Positions 39,295-49,028 are shown, numbered from the stretch's first letter. The stretch is 64,000 bases of DNA from Actinomycetospora cinnamomea (GCF_003096675.1 NZ_QEKW01000012.1:1-64000); one strand, 5' to 3'. Program-made: numbers and translations. The notes: generated by a model not told the origin, from the sequence alone.

Positions 39295-40802
39295 GACTCA
39301 CCTCGCAGCCGTTGCGGCGTCGGTGTCTTGGGCACGCGGGCGCCGTCGTACTCCGGGTCGTGCTCCCCGCCGTCGGCGTCGACCCCGACGAACGGCTGCT
39401 GCACCGAGCGGTAGGCCCCGTCGACCGGCCGCTCGAGGATGCCGGTGGCGATCCCGCCGGAGAGCGCCTCGCGGTCCGAGCGCTGCAGGCGCTCGCACAG
39501 GCGCCTGGTCACGAGGTAGACCAGCGGCGGCAGCACGAACACCGCCCCCCGCTCGACCCAGCGCAGGGGCTCCAGGGGGATCGACAGCACCGTGGCGGAG
39601 ACGTCGTCGGTGCCGGCGAGGGTGAGCACGCCGAACAGGGCGAGGGCCATCGCCCCGATCGCGGTGCGCTGCGGGGCGTCGCGGGGACGGTCGAGCACGT
39701 TGTGCAGTTCCCGGTCGGGGTCGCGGAGGCGGTCGATCAGCGGCCACGCGAAGAGCAGCAGGATCAGCACCAGGGGGATCATGACCCCGCTGAAGAAGCC
39801 CCCGGGGATCGTGTACTCCCCGCCGACCGAGATGTCGGTCGGCGGGAACAGCTTGAGCGACCCGATCAGCCACAGCGCGTACCAGTCGGGCTGGGACCCG
39901 TTGCTCACCTGCGTCGGGTTGTAGGGACCCCAGTGGAAGATGGGGTTGATCTGCGCGACACCGGCGAGGAGCCCGAGGACGCCCGTGGTGATGAGCAGCA
40001 TGGTGATGCTGTGCATGGCGAACACCGGCAGCGTCCGGTTGCCGACCACGTTCGACTCGCGGGCCCGAGGCCCCTTGAAGTGGGTGTGCTTCTGGTACCA
40101 GACCACGGCGAGGTGCACGGCGATCAGCGCGAGGAGGATCCCGGGCAGCAGGAGCACGTGCGCGATGAAGAACCGCTCGATGTAGATCTCGCCCGGGTAC
40201 GCGCTCTCGAAGACCATCCAGTGCAGCCAGGTCCCGATCACCGGGATCGACAGCAGGATCCCCGAGAAGATCCGGACGCCGGTGCCCGAGAGCAGGTCGT
40301 CGAGCATCGAGTAGCCGAGGTAGCCCTCGAAGATCGCGACGACGAGCATGGCGACGCCGATGAACCAGTTGATCTCCCGGGGCGCCCGGTAGGCGCCGGT
40401 GAAGAAGATCCGGGCCATGTGCAGCATGATCGCGGCGAGGAAGATCAGCGCCGCCCAGTGGTGGAGCTGGCGCAGGAAGAGCCCCCCGTGCACGTCCACC
40501 GAGATCTGCATGACCGAGACCCACGCGCGGCTCGCCTCGAGGCCGTAGGTCGGGGCGTACGAACCCTGGTAGATCACCTCGTCCATCGAGGGCACGTAGA
40601 AGAGGGTGAGGAGGATCCCCGAGCCGAGGAGTACGACGAACGAGTAGAGCGCGAGCTCGCCCCACAGGAACGAGAAGTGCCACGGGAAGACCTTGTTGAT
40701 CTGGTGGCGGGCCAGGCCGGCGAGCTGGAAACGCCGCTCGGCACCCCGGGCGGCGCCCGCGGTGAGGCTGTAGCGGCGGGGGCGGTAGCCGCGGCTGGTC
40801 AT
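39291..40802 (-). CDS. qcrB: Cytochrome bc1 cytochrome b subunit QcrB
   Basis: Predicted 503-aa membrane protein. Heme ligands are in LRQLHHWAALIFLAAIMLHM and FIAHVLLLPGILLALIAVHL, and the quinol-oxidation motif is PDWYALWLIGS (P-D-W-Y, the actinobacterial variant of P-E-W-Y). A long C-terminal extension of about 75 hydrophilic residues after the last helices is typical of actinobacterial QcrB. It oxidises menaquinol and transfers one electron to QcrA and one across heme b. ATG 40802 overlaps the upstream small membrane gene (ATGA). Confidence 0.96.
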   Translation of the reverse strand: MTSRGYRPRRYSLTAGAARGAERRFQLAGLARHQINKVFPWHFSFLWGELALYSFVVLLGSGILLTLFYVPSMDEVIYQGSYAPTYGLEASRAWVSVMQISVDVHGGLFLRQLHHWAALIFLAAIMLHMARIFFTGAYRAPREINWFIGVAMLVVAIFEGYLGYSMLDDLLSGTGVRIFSGILLSIPVIGTWLHWMVFESAYPGEIYIERFFIAHVLLLPGILLALIAVHLAVVWYQKHTHFKGPRARESNVVGNRTLPVFAMHSITMLLITTGVLGLLAGVAQINPIFHWGPYNPTQVSNGSQPDWYALWLIGSLKLFPPTDISVGGEYTIPGGFFSGVMIPLVLILLLFAWPLIDRLRDPDRELHNVLDRPRDAPQRTAIGAMALALFGVLTLAGTDDVSATVLSIPLEPLRWVERGAVFVLPPLVYLVTRRLCERLQRSDREALSGGIATGILERPVDGAYRSVQQPFVGVDADGGEHDPEYDGARVPKTPTPQRLRGES

Positions 40803-41317
40803 CGCGTCCTCTCCATCGGTGCAGCCGCCACCCGCTCCTCCGCCGCGACCCAGCGCAGGGTGAGCACGATGGCCACGAGTCCGATCGGCAGCATCCCGAC
40901 GATCATCGCGATACCGGCGGGCTCGTCGCCTCGCACGACGAGCGCGAGCGCCGCGGTGTCGAGGACGGGGCAGGCCAGGAACAGGTAGATCGACCGGCCC
41001 GCCTCGGGCAGGCGCGTGGTGCCGCGGCCGAGCACCGGCAGCCAGAAGACGACGGCGCCGGCGAGCACGGCGGCGTGGAGGGCCAGGCCGAGGCCGGGGT
41101 CGGTCCCCGGACCCACGCCCAGCACGGTGACCGCGTGGACCACGGCGAACACCACCAGGATCCCCGCGGCACGCCACGGGTGCGGCCGGGACCACGGCTC
41201 GCGGGCCGCCGGCCGGAGCCGGTGCCCGGCGAGGACGAGCAGCGGTGCGAGGACCGAGGTGATCAGGCCCATGAGCGCCGGGCCGACGATCCCCGTGTGC
41301 ATCGCGTGCCCGGTCAC
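40799..41317 (-). CDS. Four-helix membrane protein, possibly CtaG-like
   Basis: Predicted 172-aa protein with four or five helices. The order H-A-A-V-L-A-G-A-V-V-F-W-L-P-V-L followed by LPEAGRSIYLFLACPVLD resembles the C-terminal half of CtaG-type copper chaperones for cytochrome oxidase, but it is shorter than usual (about 300 aa). It may help insert copper or be an accessory subunit. GTG 41317 and its stop are both overlapped by neighbours, so it is translated with the oxidase and bc1 genes. Confidence 0.6.
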   Translation of the reverse strand: MTGHAMHTGIVGPALMGLITSVLAPLLVLAGHRLRPAAREPWSRPHPWRAAGILVVFAVVHAVTVLGVGPGTDPGLGLALHAAVLAGAVVFWLPVLGRGTTRLPEAGRSIYLFLACPVLDTAALALVVRGDEPAGIAMIVGMLPIGLVAIVLTLRWVAAEERVAAAPMERTR

Positions 41318-41826
41318 GTCGCCTCCCCCCGTCGACGTCGCTGCTGCGCGTGGTGGATCTCCAGCGCCCGGTCGCGGACCTCGTCGCTCGTGGGCGCCCG
41401 GTCGACCGGCACCGACCGTGGGGCCCGCAGCGCGGGGGCGCCCGAGGCGTCGGCGGCCGCCGCCGACAGCCGCTCGCCGCGGACGGCCATGATCACGGCG
41501 ACGACCAGGGGGTAGGGCAGCAGCGCGAGGACCCACACCCCGTAGACCCACGCCAGGCAGAGGACGAGGACGGCCACGCCCGTGGCCCCCGCGGCCACGC
41601 TGCGGTAGGGCAGCCGGAGCTGGGGTCCGGTGCCGCGGCGGCGCAGGGTCACGAGGACCGCGACACCGTAGATCGCGACCAGCGTGGTCCCGAGGAGGTG
41701 GAGGACCACGGGCAGGGGCCCCGGGTCGTAGAAGAGGATCGCCAGGGCGAGGGCGCCGTTCAGCGTCGCCCACAGGCCCACGACGTGGGCCGGCGCCGCG
41801 CCCTTCAGCCCGGCCGCCGGGCTCAT
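41314..41826 (-). CDS. Membrane protein of the cytochrome oxidase operon
   Basis: Predicted 170-aa protein with four helices (GLWATLNGALALAILFY, VVLHLLGTTLVAIYGVAVLV, VAAGATGVAVLVLCLAWVY, LLPYPLVVAVIMAV) and a charged C-terminal tail of about 60 residues. It is not a recognisable subunit III, which would have seven helices, nor a standard actinobacterial subunit IV. Its place, 7 bp behind ctaD and overlapping the CtaG-like gene, suggests an accessory oxidase subunit. Confidence 0.65.
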   Translation of the reverse strand: MSPAAGLKGAAPAHVVGLWATLNGALALAILFYDPGPLPVVLHLLGTTLVAIYGVAVLVTLRRRGTGPQLRLPYRSVAAGATGVAVLVLCLAWVYGVWVLALLPYPLVVAVIMAVRGERLSAAAADASGAPALRAPRSVPVDRAPTSDEVRDRALEIHHAQQRRRRGEAT

Positions 41827-41833
41827 CCGGCGC

Positions 41834-43546
41834 TCACCGCCCGCCGCCCGAGCGCAGCCCGCCGTGCTCGGTCGGGTCGTCCCCGGTGCGCTCCTCGCCC
41901 TCCTCGCGCGCCCGCTCGTCGAGCAGCGGCGCGAAGCTCGGCACCCGCGGCAGCGGGTGCTCCCGGTCGAAGTTGGTCGGCGGGGGCGGCGAGGACGTCG
42001 CCCACTCCAGCGTGAACCCCTGCCAGGGATCGTCGCCGGCCGGCCGGCGACGGTCGCGCACGGAGGTGACGACGTTGGCGATCGTGACGATGACGCTCAG
42101 CGCGATGAGGACGGCACCGGCGCTCGCGATGACGTTGGCGGTGGTGAATCCGTCCTGGGGCAGGTAGGTCGCGATGCGCCGCGGCATGCCCTCGAGACCG
42201 AGCCAGAACATCGGCAGGAACGTCACGTTGGTGCCGATCGTCAGCAGCCAGAACTGCCATCGACCGAGGCGCTCGTCGAGCAGCAGCCCCGTCGCCTTCG
42301 GGAACCAGAAGTGGAACGCGGCGAACATCCCGAACAGCGAGCCGGCCGCCAACGTGTAGTGCCAGTGGGCCACGATGAAGTAGCTGTCGGTCACCTGGTA
42401 GTCGATCACCGGGGTCGCGACCATGATCCCGGTGAGCCCCCCGATGAGGAACTGCGGGACGAACGCGATCGCGAAGAGCATGGGGACGGTGAAGCGCAGC
42501 TGCCCGCCGATGACGGTGGCGAGGAAGCCGAAGTACTCCACCCCGGCCGGGACGAGCAGCAGGATGGAGGTCAGCGAGTAGTAGTCGTTGCTGGCCTGCC
42601 CGGTCGAGAACATGTGGTGGCCCCACACGCTCATCGAGAAGGCCGCGAAGGTCAGCAGGGAGACCACCGTGGCGCGGTAGCCGAAGAACCGCCGTCCGGA
42701 GAAGGTCGAGAGCACCTCGGCGACCACCCCGACGAACGGGAAGAACATGACGTAGACGACGGGGTGGGCGAAGAACCAGAACAGGTGCTGGTAGGCGATG
42801 TTCCAGAGGTTCTCGGTGAAGATGTTCGGGAACACGCGGCCCCACGCCAGCAGGCCCATGGCCGCCAGCAGGGACGGGAACGCCCCGATCACCATGAGGT
42901 TCGTCGCGATCGACGACCAGGTGAACACCGGCATCCGCATCAGCGTCACCGGCTTGGCGCGCTTGAGCAGCGCGGTCCACAGCACGGTGCCGGCCTGGAA
43001 GATCATGCCCAGGACCGCGATGAAGACCCCGGCGATCCAGAGGCTCTGCCCCGTGCCGGGGAGGTAGCGGGAGCTGTTCAGCGGGGGATAGGCGTACCAG
43101 CCGCCCGCGGCCGGGCCCAGGGCCGTGGCGAACCCCGCGAAGATCAGGACGGTGCCGGCGAGGTAGAGCCAGAATCCGGTCATCGCCAGGCGTGGAGCCG
43201 CCACGGCGGGCGCGCCCACCTGCAGCGGGACCAGGTAGAGGCCCAGGGCGATCGCCACCGGCGTCACGACCAGGTAGATCATCCCGGAGCCGTGGATCGT
43301 GAACAGGCCGTTGTAGAAGTCGTTGCTGACCAGGTGCTGGTCGGGCAGCGTCAGCTGCGCCCGCACGACCAGGGCGAGGACGCCGACCACGATGAACAGC
43401 ACCAGTGCGGTGCCCAGCGTCAGCAGGGCGATGCGCTTGTGGTCGGTGGTCGTGAGCCACGCGGCCGCGGTCCCGCGCCGGCTCCGGGGCGGGACGTCCT
43501 CCTGCCGGTGCTCGGGCTGCTGCGCGGACTCGGTCTCCGCCGTCAC
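41834..43546 (-). CDS. ctaD: Cytochrome c oxidase subunit I CtaD, non-canonical proton channels
   Basis: Predicted 570-aa heme-copper oxidase subunit I with 12 helices. Redox ligands are intact: low-spin heme His in TIHGSGMIYL, CuB His and cross-linked Tyr in HPVVY, CuB His pair in GHHMFSTG, and heme ligands in HWHYTLAAG. However the D-channel Glu of the usual G-H-P-E-V-Y is Val (AHPVVY) without the alternative Tyr-Ser of A2-type oxidases, and the K-channel Lys of P-T-G-I-K is Glu (VPAGVEYFGF). The GTG start overlaps the ctaC stop. Terminal electron acceptor role is clear; proton pumping is doubtful. Confidence 0.94.
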   Translation of the reverse strand: MTAETESAQQPEHRQEDVPPRSRRGTAAAWLTTTDHKRIALLTLGTALVLFIVVGVLALVVRAQLTLPDQHLVSNDFYNGLFTIHGSGMIYLVVTPVAIALGLYLVPLQVGAPAVAAPRLAMTGFWLYLAGTVLIFAGFATALGPAAGGWYAYPPLNSSRYLPGTGQSLWIAGVFIAVLGMIFQAGTVLWTALLKRAKPVTLMRMPVFTWSSIATNLMVIGAFPSLLAAMGLLAWGRVFPNIFTENLWNIAYQHLFWFFAHPVVYVMFFPFVGVVAEVLSTFSGRRFFGYRATVVSLLTFAAFSMSVWGHHMFSTGQASNDYYSLTSILLLVPAGVEYFGFLATVIGGQLRFTVPMLFAIAFVPQFLIGGLTGIMVATPVIDYQVTDSYFIVAHWHYTLAAGSLFGMFAAFHFWFPKATGLLLDERLGRWQFWLLTIGTNVTFLPMFWLGLEGMPRRIATYLPQDGFTTANVIASAGAVLIALSVIVTIANVVTSVRDRRRPAGDDPWQGFTLEWATSSPPPPTNFDREHPLPRVPSFAPLLDERAREEGEERTGDDPTEHGGLRSGGGR

Positions 43547-44196
43547 ACCGACGCTCCCCCGGAGGCGAGGTACTGCTGGTACTCCTGCTCCGACACCGCC
43601 CGGATGAAGAACTCCATCGTCGGGTGGTGCGTGCCGCAGAACTCGGAGCACTTGCCCAGCCACGTGCCCGCGTGGTCGAACGTGGTGGCCAGGACGTTCG
43701 TGTGGTCGGGATAGACGTCGCTCTTGAGGGCGAGGTCGGGGATCCACATCGCATGCACGACGTCGCGGGAGGTCAGGCGCAGCTCCACGGGCCTCCCGAC
43801 GGGCACGACCAGGGTCGGCCGGGTGGCGGGGTCCTCCGCGCAGGCGCCGGTCACGGTCACCGGGCCGTCCCGGTGGGCGAACTCCCAGCACCACTGGAAG
43901 CCCGTGACGTCGACGGTCACGACGTCGGCCGCGGCCAGCACGGCCTCCTGGCGCTGCGCCTGACGTCCGTTCGCGTTCGCCGTCACGACCACCAGGAAGA
44001 TCGCGATGCCGAGGAGGGCGACCGCGTAGCCGATCTCCAGCGGCATGTTGTCCGCCCGGGACGAGGGCGGACGTCCGGCACCGGCCCGCCGGCGCCACAG
44101 CGACACGGCGAGCAGCACGGCGATGACCGCGAAGACCACGCTCGCGATGACGATCTCGAGCAGGAAGATGTCGCGGAAGATCGGCAGGAAGGACAC
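43543..44196 (-). CDS. ctaC: Cytochrome c oxidase subunit II CtaC
   Basis: Predicted 217-aa protein with two N-terminal helices (about residues 10-32 and 53-72) and a CuA cupredoxin domain. The CuA ligands are in RDVVHAMWIPDL and GKCSEFCGTHHPTMEF (C-x3-C, His and Met). It accepts electrons from cytochrome c. The mature domain is short and there is no fused cytochrome. GTG 44196 follows GAGGAGG. It heads a six-gene operon, and its leader carries an inverted pair of GGTTGA/TCAACC sites. Confidence 0.94.
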   Translation of the reverse strand: MSFLPIFRDIFLLEIVIASVVFAVIAVLLAVSLWRRRAGAGRPPSSRADNMPLEIGYAVALLGIAIFLVVVTANANGRQAQRQEAVLAAADVVTVDVTGFQWCWEFAHRDGPVTVTGACAEDPATRPTLVVPVGRPVELRLTSRDVVHAMWIPDLALKSDVYPDHTNVLATTFDHAGTWLGKCSEFCGTHHPTMEFFIRAVSEQEYQQYLASGGASV

Positions 44197-44231
44197 GCGC
44201 CTCCTCGCTTTCCGGCGTCCGGGACGTGGCC

Positions 44232-44260
44232 GGTTGAGGAAGGGGCTGCGGTGGTCAACC
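44232..44260 (-). promoter_or_regulatory. GGTTGAC-N6-AGCC leader element, copy 2, with inverted partner
   Basis: On the minus strand GGTTGACCACCGCAGCC (44260 to 44244) begins 64 bases before the ctaC start. On the plus strand GGTTGAGG (44232-44239) faces it, so GGTTGA and TCAACC form an inverted pair 17 bases apart, the only copy with such an arrangement. Confidence 0.55.
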
Positions 44261-44336
44261 TCCGTCGGGGCGCCGAGCATCGCGCGCACCGCGGGAGAAG
44301 AGCAAGTCGGACACCCCGTCGACGAGGAGGACGGTC

Positions 44337-44615
44337 ATGCCCACGAGGGGACAGGTCAGCCGGGCGCTGGCCGGAGGGACGGACTACGCGGCGGCGGGCC
44401 GAGCACTCGGCATCCCGGCCGGGCAGGTCTACATGATCATGACCGGCGTCCCCGCCGACGGCAGCGGGACGACGCGGGCGGGGGAGGCGCCCGAGGGGGT
44501 CCTGAAGACCGCGCAGCAGCTCGTCCACCCGCCGGCCCAGAACCCGACGACGAAGCCGGCCGTGCACCGGTGGGTCGCGCGGCGCGCCGCCGAGCTGGAG
44601 GCCGGGAGCTCCTGA
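44337..44615 (+). CDS. 92-aa protein preceding formate dehydrogenase
   Basis: Small basic protein: VSRALAGGTDYAAAGRALGI then PAGQVYMIMTGVPADGSG and a C-terminal PTTKPAVHRWVARRAAELEA. The first half looks like a helix-turn-helix-like motif (A-A-G-R-A-L-G-I-P-A-G-Q-V-Y), suggesting nucleic-acid binding, but there is no full domain. ATG 44337 follows GAGGAGGA. Its place directly upstream of the formate dehydrogenase on the same strand suggests a regulatory or accessory role. Confidence 0.75.
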   Translation: MPTRGQVSRALAGGTDYAAAGRALGIPAGQVYMIMTGVPADGSGTTRAGEAPEGVLKTAQQLVHPPAQNPTTKPAVHRWVARRAAELEAGSS

Positions 44616-44706
44616 CGGTCGGCTGACGATCGCCGTGCGGCACGCCGGGCAGCGGTCCGTCGGTGGCGGCAGCTCCGAGCCCGGGTCTACGGTCCCCGGC
44701 GGAGCC

Positions 44707-44724
44707 GGTTGACCCCCTCAGCCG
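44707..44724 (+). promoter_or_regulatory. GGTTGAC-N6-AGCC leader element, copy 3
   Basis: GGTTGACCCCCTCAGCCG begins 57 bases upstream of the formate dehydrogenase ATG at 44764. CGGTT and AGCCG can pair over five positions around a nine-base loop. Confidence 0.6.
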
Positions 44725-44763
44725 TCACCAGACCGGGACACATCACGGGACGGGGTGGGGTCG

Positions 44764-47700
44764 ATGGGGGTCGGGCAGTGGTTGGCGTCGTGGCCGGTGG
44801 TCCGGCAGGTCACCCAGGGCGACCCCGGCGCCCACGGGGCGGCGGTGAAGAGCCCCGAGAGCGCCCACCTCGCGCCGCGCACCGCGGACGCGGACCGGGT
44901 GGTGAAGTCGATCTGTCCCTTCTGCGCCGTGGGCTGCGGGCAGAACATCTCGGTGAAGGACGACCGCGTCACCCAGATCGAGGGTGACCCGGACTCCCCG
45001 GTGAGCCGGGGACGGTTGTGCGCCCGCGGGTCGTCGAGCCTGCAGCTGGTGACCAACCCGCAGCGCGAGCACCGCGTGCGCTACCGGCGCCCCCACGGCA
45101 CCGAGTGGGAGGACCTCGACCTCGACACCGCGATGGACATGATCGCGGACCGGGTGATCGCCTCCCGCCGCCAGGGCTGGGAGTGGGAGTCCGGCGGCTA
45201 CCACGTCCGCCGCACGCTCGGGGTCGCGTCGCTGGGCGGGGCGACGCTGGACAACGAGGAGAACTACCTCATCAAGAAGCTGTTCACGGCCATGGGCGCG
45301 GTCCAGGTCGAGAACCAGGCCCGCATTTGACACTCCGCCACCGTCCCCAGTCTGGGGACCAGCCTCGGCCGCGGCGGCGCCACCACCTTCCAGCAGGACC
45401 TGCAGAACTCCGACCTGATCTTCGAGCAGGGCTCGAACATGGCCGAGTGCCACCCGGTCGGCTTCCAGTGGGTCATGGAGGCCAAGGCGCGCGGGGCGAA
45501 GGTGATCCACGTCGACCCCCGGTTCACGCGGACCAGCGCACTGGCCGACATCCACGTCCCCCTGCGCGCCGGCACCGACATCGCCTTCCTCGGCGGCCTG
45601 ATCAACCACGTGCTGGCGAACGGGCACGAGTTCCGCGACTACGTCCTCTCCTACACCAACGCCGCGACCATCCTCACCGAGGAGTTCGCCGACACCGAGG
45701 ACCTCGCCGGGGTGTTCTCGGGGCTCGACGCGGACGAGCGCACCTACGACTTCCACACCTGGAGCTACGAGGGCACCGAGGTGCAGGCCGCGGCCGGCCA
45801 GCGCGAGAAGATGCGCCCCGACCGGTCGGCGCCCGCGGGGGTGGCCGCCTCCGGGCGGGGCGAGGCCCACGGCTCGGGCGGGGCGCGCGTGCCGTCCGAC
45901 GCCCCGCGGGACGAGACCCTGACCCACCCGCGGTGCGTCTTCCAGGTGCTCAAGCGCCACTACGCCCGCTACACCCCCGAGATGGTCGAGGAGGTCTGCG
46001 GGGTCCCGCCGGACGTCTTCGCCCAGGTCTGCGACCTCCTGGTGGCCAACTCGGGCCGGGAGCGGACCACCTCGTGGGTCTACTCGGTGGGCTGGACCCA
46101 GCACACCGTCGGGGTCCAGTACATCCGGGCGGCGGCGATCCTCCAGCTCCTGCTCGGCAACATCGGCCGGCCCGGCGGCGGCATCCTCGCCCTGCGCGGC
46201 CACGCCTCGATCCAGGGCTCGACCGACATCCCCACGCTGTTCAACCTCCTGCCCGGCTACATCCCCATGCCGCACGCTGCGAGCAACGAGGGGCTGCGGG
46301 AGTACCTCGACACCGAGTCGACCCAGAAGGGGTACTGGGCCTACGCCGACGCCTACCTGATCAGCCTGCTCAAGGCCTGGTGGGGCGGGGCGGCGAAGGC
46401 CGACAACGACTGGTGCTACGACTACCTGCCCCGGCTGACCGGCAGCCACAGCACCTTCGAGACGGTGATGGCCCAGCTCGAGGGCACCTGCACGGGCTAC
46501 TTCGTGCTCGGCCAGAACCCGGCGGTCGGCACCTCCAACGCCAAGATGCAGCGCCTCGGCATGGCCAACCTCGACTGGCTCGTCGTGCGGGACTTCCAGC
46601 TCATCGAGAGCGCCACCTGGTGGTCGGACGGGCCCGAGATCGAGACCGGGGAGATGCGCACCGAGGACATCGGCACCGAGGTCTTCTTCCTGCCCGCCGC
46701 GGCGCACACCGAGAAGGACGGCAGCTTCACCAACACCCAGCGCATGCTGCAGTGGCACCACCAGGCCGTCGAGCCCGACGGGGACGCCCGCAGCGACCTG
46801 TGGTTCACCTACCACCTCGGGCGCCGCATCCGGCAGAAGCTCGCGGCCGCGCAGGAGACGGCCACTCCCGAGGACCGGGACCGGGATCGGCCCCTGCTCG
46901 ACCTGACGTGGGACTACCCCACCAAGGGCCCGCTGGACGAGCCCGAGGCCGAGGCCGTGCTCGCCGAGATCAACGGGTGGGACGCGGACGGGAACCCGCT
47001 GTCGAGCTACGAGCAGCTCCAACCCGACGGCTCCACCGCCTGCGGGTGCTGGATCTACTGCGGGGTCTACGCGGACGGCGTGAACCAGGCGGCGCGGCGT
47101 CGCCCGCAGGCCGAGCAGAGCTGGGTCGCGCCGGAATGGGGCTGGGCCTGGCCGGCGAACCGGCGCATCCTCTACAACCGCGCGTCGGCCGACCCGGACG
47201 GCAAGCCCTGGAGCGAGCGCAAGGCCTACCTGTGGTGGGACGCCGAGCAGGAGAAGTGGACGGGGCACGACATCCCCGACTTCCCGCCGACCAAGGCCCC
47301 GGGCTACACCGCACCGGAGGGCGCCCGCGGCAAGGACGCCCTCGCCGGCGACGACCCGTTCATCATGCAGGCCGACGGCAAGGGCTGGCTCTACGTCCCG
47401 ACCGGGCTGCTCGACGGGCCGCTGCCGACGCACTACGAGCCCCAGGAATCGCCGGTGACCAACGCGCTGTACTCCCAGCAGCGCAACCCGGTGCGCCAGA
47501 TCAGCGCGTTCGTCCACCCCGCCGACCGCTTCGCGCCCAGCGGGCACGAGCCGGGGGCCGACGTCTTCCCGTTCGCGCTCGGGACGTACCGGATCGCCGA
47601 GCACCACACCGCCGGCGGCATGAGCCGCTGGTCGCCGTACCTCGCCGAGCTGGCCCCGGAGCTGTTCTGCGAGGTGTCCCCCGAGCTCGCCCGGCTCCGC

Positions 47701-48048
47701 GGCCTCGAGCACGGCGGCTGGGCGACGATCGCGACCGCGCGCGGCGTCATCGAGACCCGCGTGCTGGTGACCGAGCGGATGGCCCCGTTCCGGATGGCCG
47801 GACGCACCACGTACCAGGTGGGTCTGCCCTACCACTGGGGCCACGGCGGGCCGGCGCCCGGCGACGCGGTCAACGAGCTGACCCACATGGCGCTCGACCC
47901 GAACTCCCACATCATGGAGACCAAGGCCCTGACCTGCGACATCCGGCCCGGCCGCCGCCCTCGCGGGGCGGCCCGGCTCGACCTCCTGCGCGACTACCAG
48001 CGCCGCGCGGGCATCACCGCCGAGACCGGGACGGAGGTCTCCGGATGA
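44764..48048 (+). CDS. fdhA: Formate dehydrogenase catalytic subunit, selenocysteine-containing
   Basis: Predicted 1094-aa Mo/W-bis-MGD formate dehydrogenase read through TGA 45328-45330 as selenocysteine at residue 189. Both sides are in one frame: VQVENQARI before and HSATVPSLGTSLGRGGAT after, exactly the N-Q-A-R-I-U-H-S context of FDH-N/O enzymes. The N-terminal [4Fe-4S] motif is CPFCAVGCGQ with a later RGRLCARG. A SECIS hairpin starts 12 bases after TGA. No Tat signal is visible, so the enzyme is probably cytosolic-facing. It oxidises formate to CO2. ATG 44764 is preferred; GTG 44755 is possible. The next gene overlaps its stop. Confidence 0.95.
45328..45359 (+). promoter_or_regulatory. 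Selenocysteine codon (TGA) and SECIS hairpin
   Basis: After TGA (45328-45330) a stem GTCCCC (45343-45348) and GGGGAC (45354-45359) closes a loop AGTCT. In E. coli fdhF the apical loop is AGGTCT, and its conserved G-T falls 20-21 bases after TGA, the same register as here. It recruits SelB to the ribosome. Confidence 0.9.
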
Positions 48049-49028
48049 CGATCCACCCCCTTCCCGATCCCGTGGTCGCGAGCGGCTGGACCGATGCGCC
48101 CCCGCGGATGGGGTTCTTCACCGACACGAGCGTCTGCATCGGGTGCAAGGCCTGCGAGGTGGCGTGCAAGGAGTGGAACGCCATCCCCGCCCGCGGCACG
48201 GAGGGCTCCTCGGATCTCGCCCAGGACTTCACGGCGATGTCGATGGACAACAGCATGGGCCTCGGCGCCGACACGTGGCGGCACGTCGCGTTCATCGAGC
48301 AGCGCAAGCCCCTCGGGATCCAGGAGCCGGGACAGTTCCACGGTGACGACCCCTCCGGGAGCGACGTGCTCGCCCTCGCCGCGCAGGGCTCGGGCACCCC
48401 ACCCTCCGAGGCCGGGATGACGCCGACGACGCCCGGGCCGGCCGGGGAGTTCCGGTGGCTCATGGCCTCCGACGTCTGCAAGCACTGCACCCACGCCGCC
48501 TGCCTGGACGTCTGCCCGACGGGATCGCTGTTCCGGACCGAGTTCGGCACCGTCGTGGTGCAGGAGGACATCTGCAACGGGTGCGGCTACTGCGTGCCCG
48601 CCTGCCCCTACGGCGTCATCGACCAGCGCCCCGAGGACGGCCGGGCCTGGAAGTGCACGCTGTGCTACGACCGGATCTCGGTCGGCGCCGAGCCGGCGTG
48701 CGCGAAGGCGTGCCCCACCGACTCCATCCAGTTCGGCCCGCTCGACGAGCTGCGGGCCCGCGCCGACGCCCGCCTGGCGTCGATGCACGAGAACGGGGTC
48801 ACCGACGCGCGGCTCTACGGCCGCGACCCCGACGACGGGGTGGGCGGCGACGGCGCGTTCTTCCTGCTGCTCGACGAGCCCGAGGTCTACGGGCTGCCGC
48901 CCGACCCGGTCGACACGACCCGGGACCTGGCGTCGATGTGGCGCCACGCGGCGACCGCCGCCGTCACCGTGCTCGCCGGGATCGCGGTCACGTTCGCCGG
49001 TGGATCGGGACGGAGGTCGCGCCGATGA
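48045..49028 (+). CDS. fdhB: Formate dehydrogenase iron-sulfur subunit
   Basis: Predicted 327-aa ferredoxin-type subunit with four [4Fe-4S] cluster motifs: CIGCKACEVAC (about residue 28), CKHCTHAACLDVCP, CNGCGYCVPACP and CTLCYDRISVGAEPACAKAC. An insert between the first two motifs (about 70-140) is longer than in E. coli FdnH. A C-terminal hydrophobic segment (ATAAVTVLAGIAVTFAGG) may anchor it to the membrane subunit. It relays electrons from FdhA to the NrfD-like protein. ATGA overlap with fdhA fixes the start. Confidence 0.95.
   Translation: MTIHPLPDPVVASGWTDAPPRMGFFTDTSVCIGCKACEVACKEWNAIPARGTEGSSDLAQDFTAMSMDNSMGLGADTWRHVAFIEQRKPLGIQEPGQFHGDDPSGSDVLALAAQGSGTPPSEAGMTPTTPGPAGEFRWLMASDVCKHCTHAACLDVCPTGSLFRTEFGTVVVQEDICNGCGYCVPACPYGVIDQRPEDGRAWKCTLCYDRISVGAEPACAKACPTDSIQFGPLDELRARADARLASMHENGVTDARLYGRDPDDGVGGDGAFFLLLDEPEVYGLPPDPVDTTRDLASMWRHAATAAVTVLAGIAVTFAGGSGRRSRR

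Noticed and set aside
44337-44615. FdhD or FdhE accessory protein before formate dehydrogenase
   Set aside because: At 92 residues it is far too short and lacks the Cys motifs of either family.
44755-48048. Two separate genes or a nonsense-disrupted formate dehydrogenase
   Set aside because: The TGA sits at the known selenocysteine position, both halves share one frame and a SECIS-type hairpin follows in the right register.
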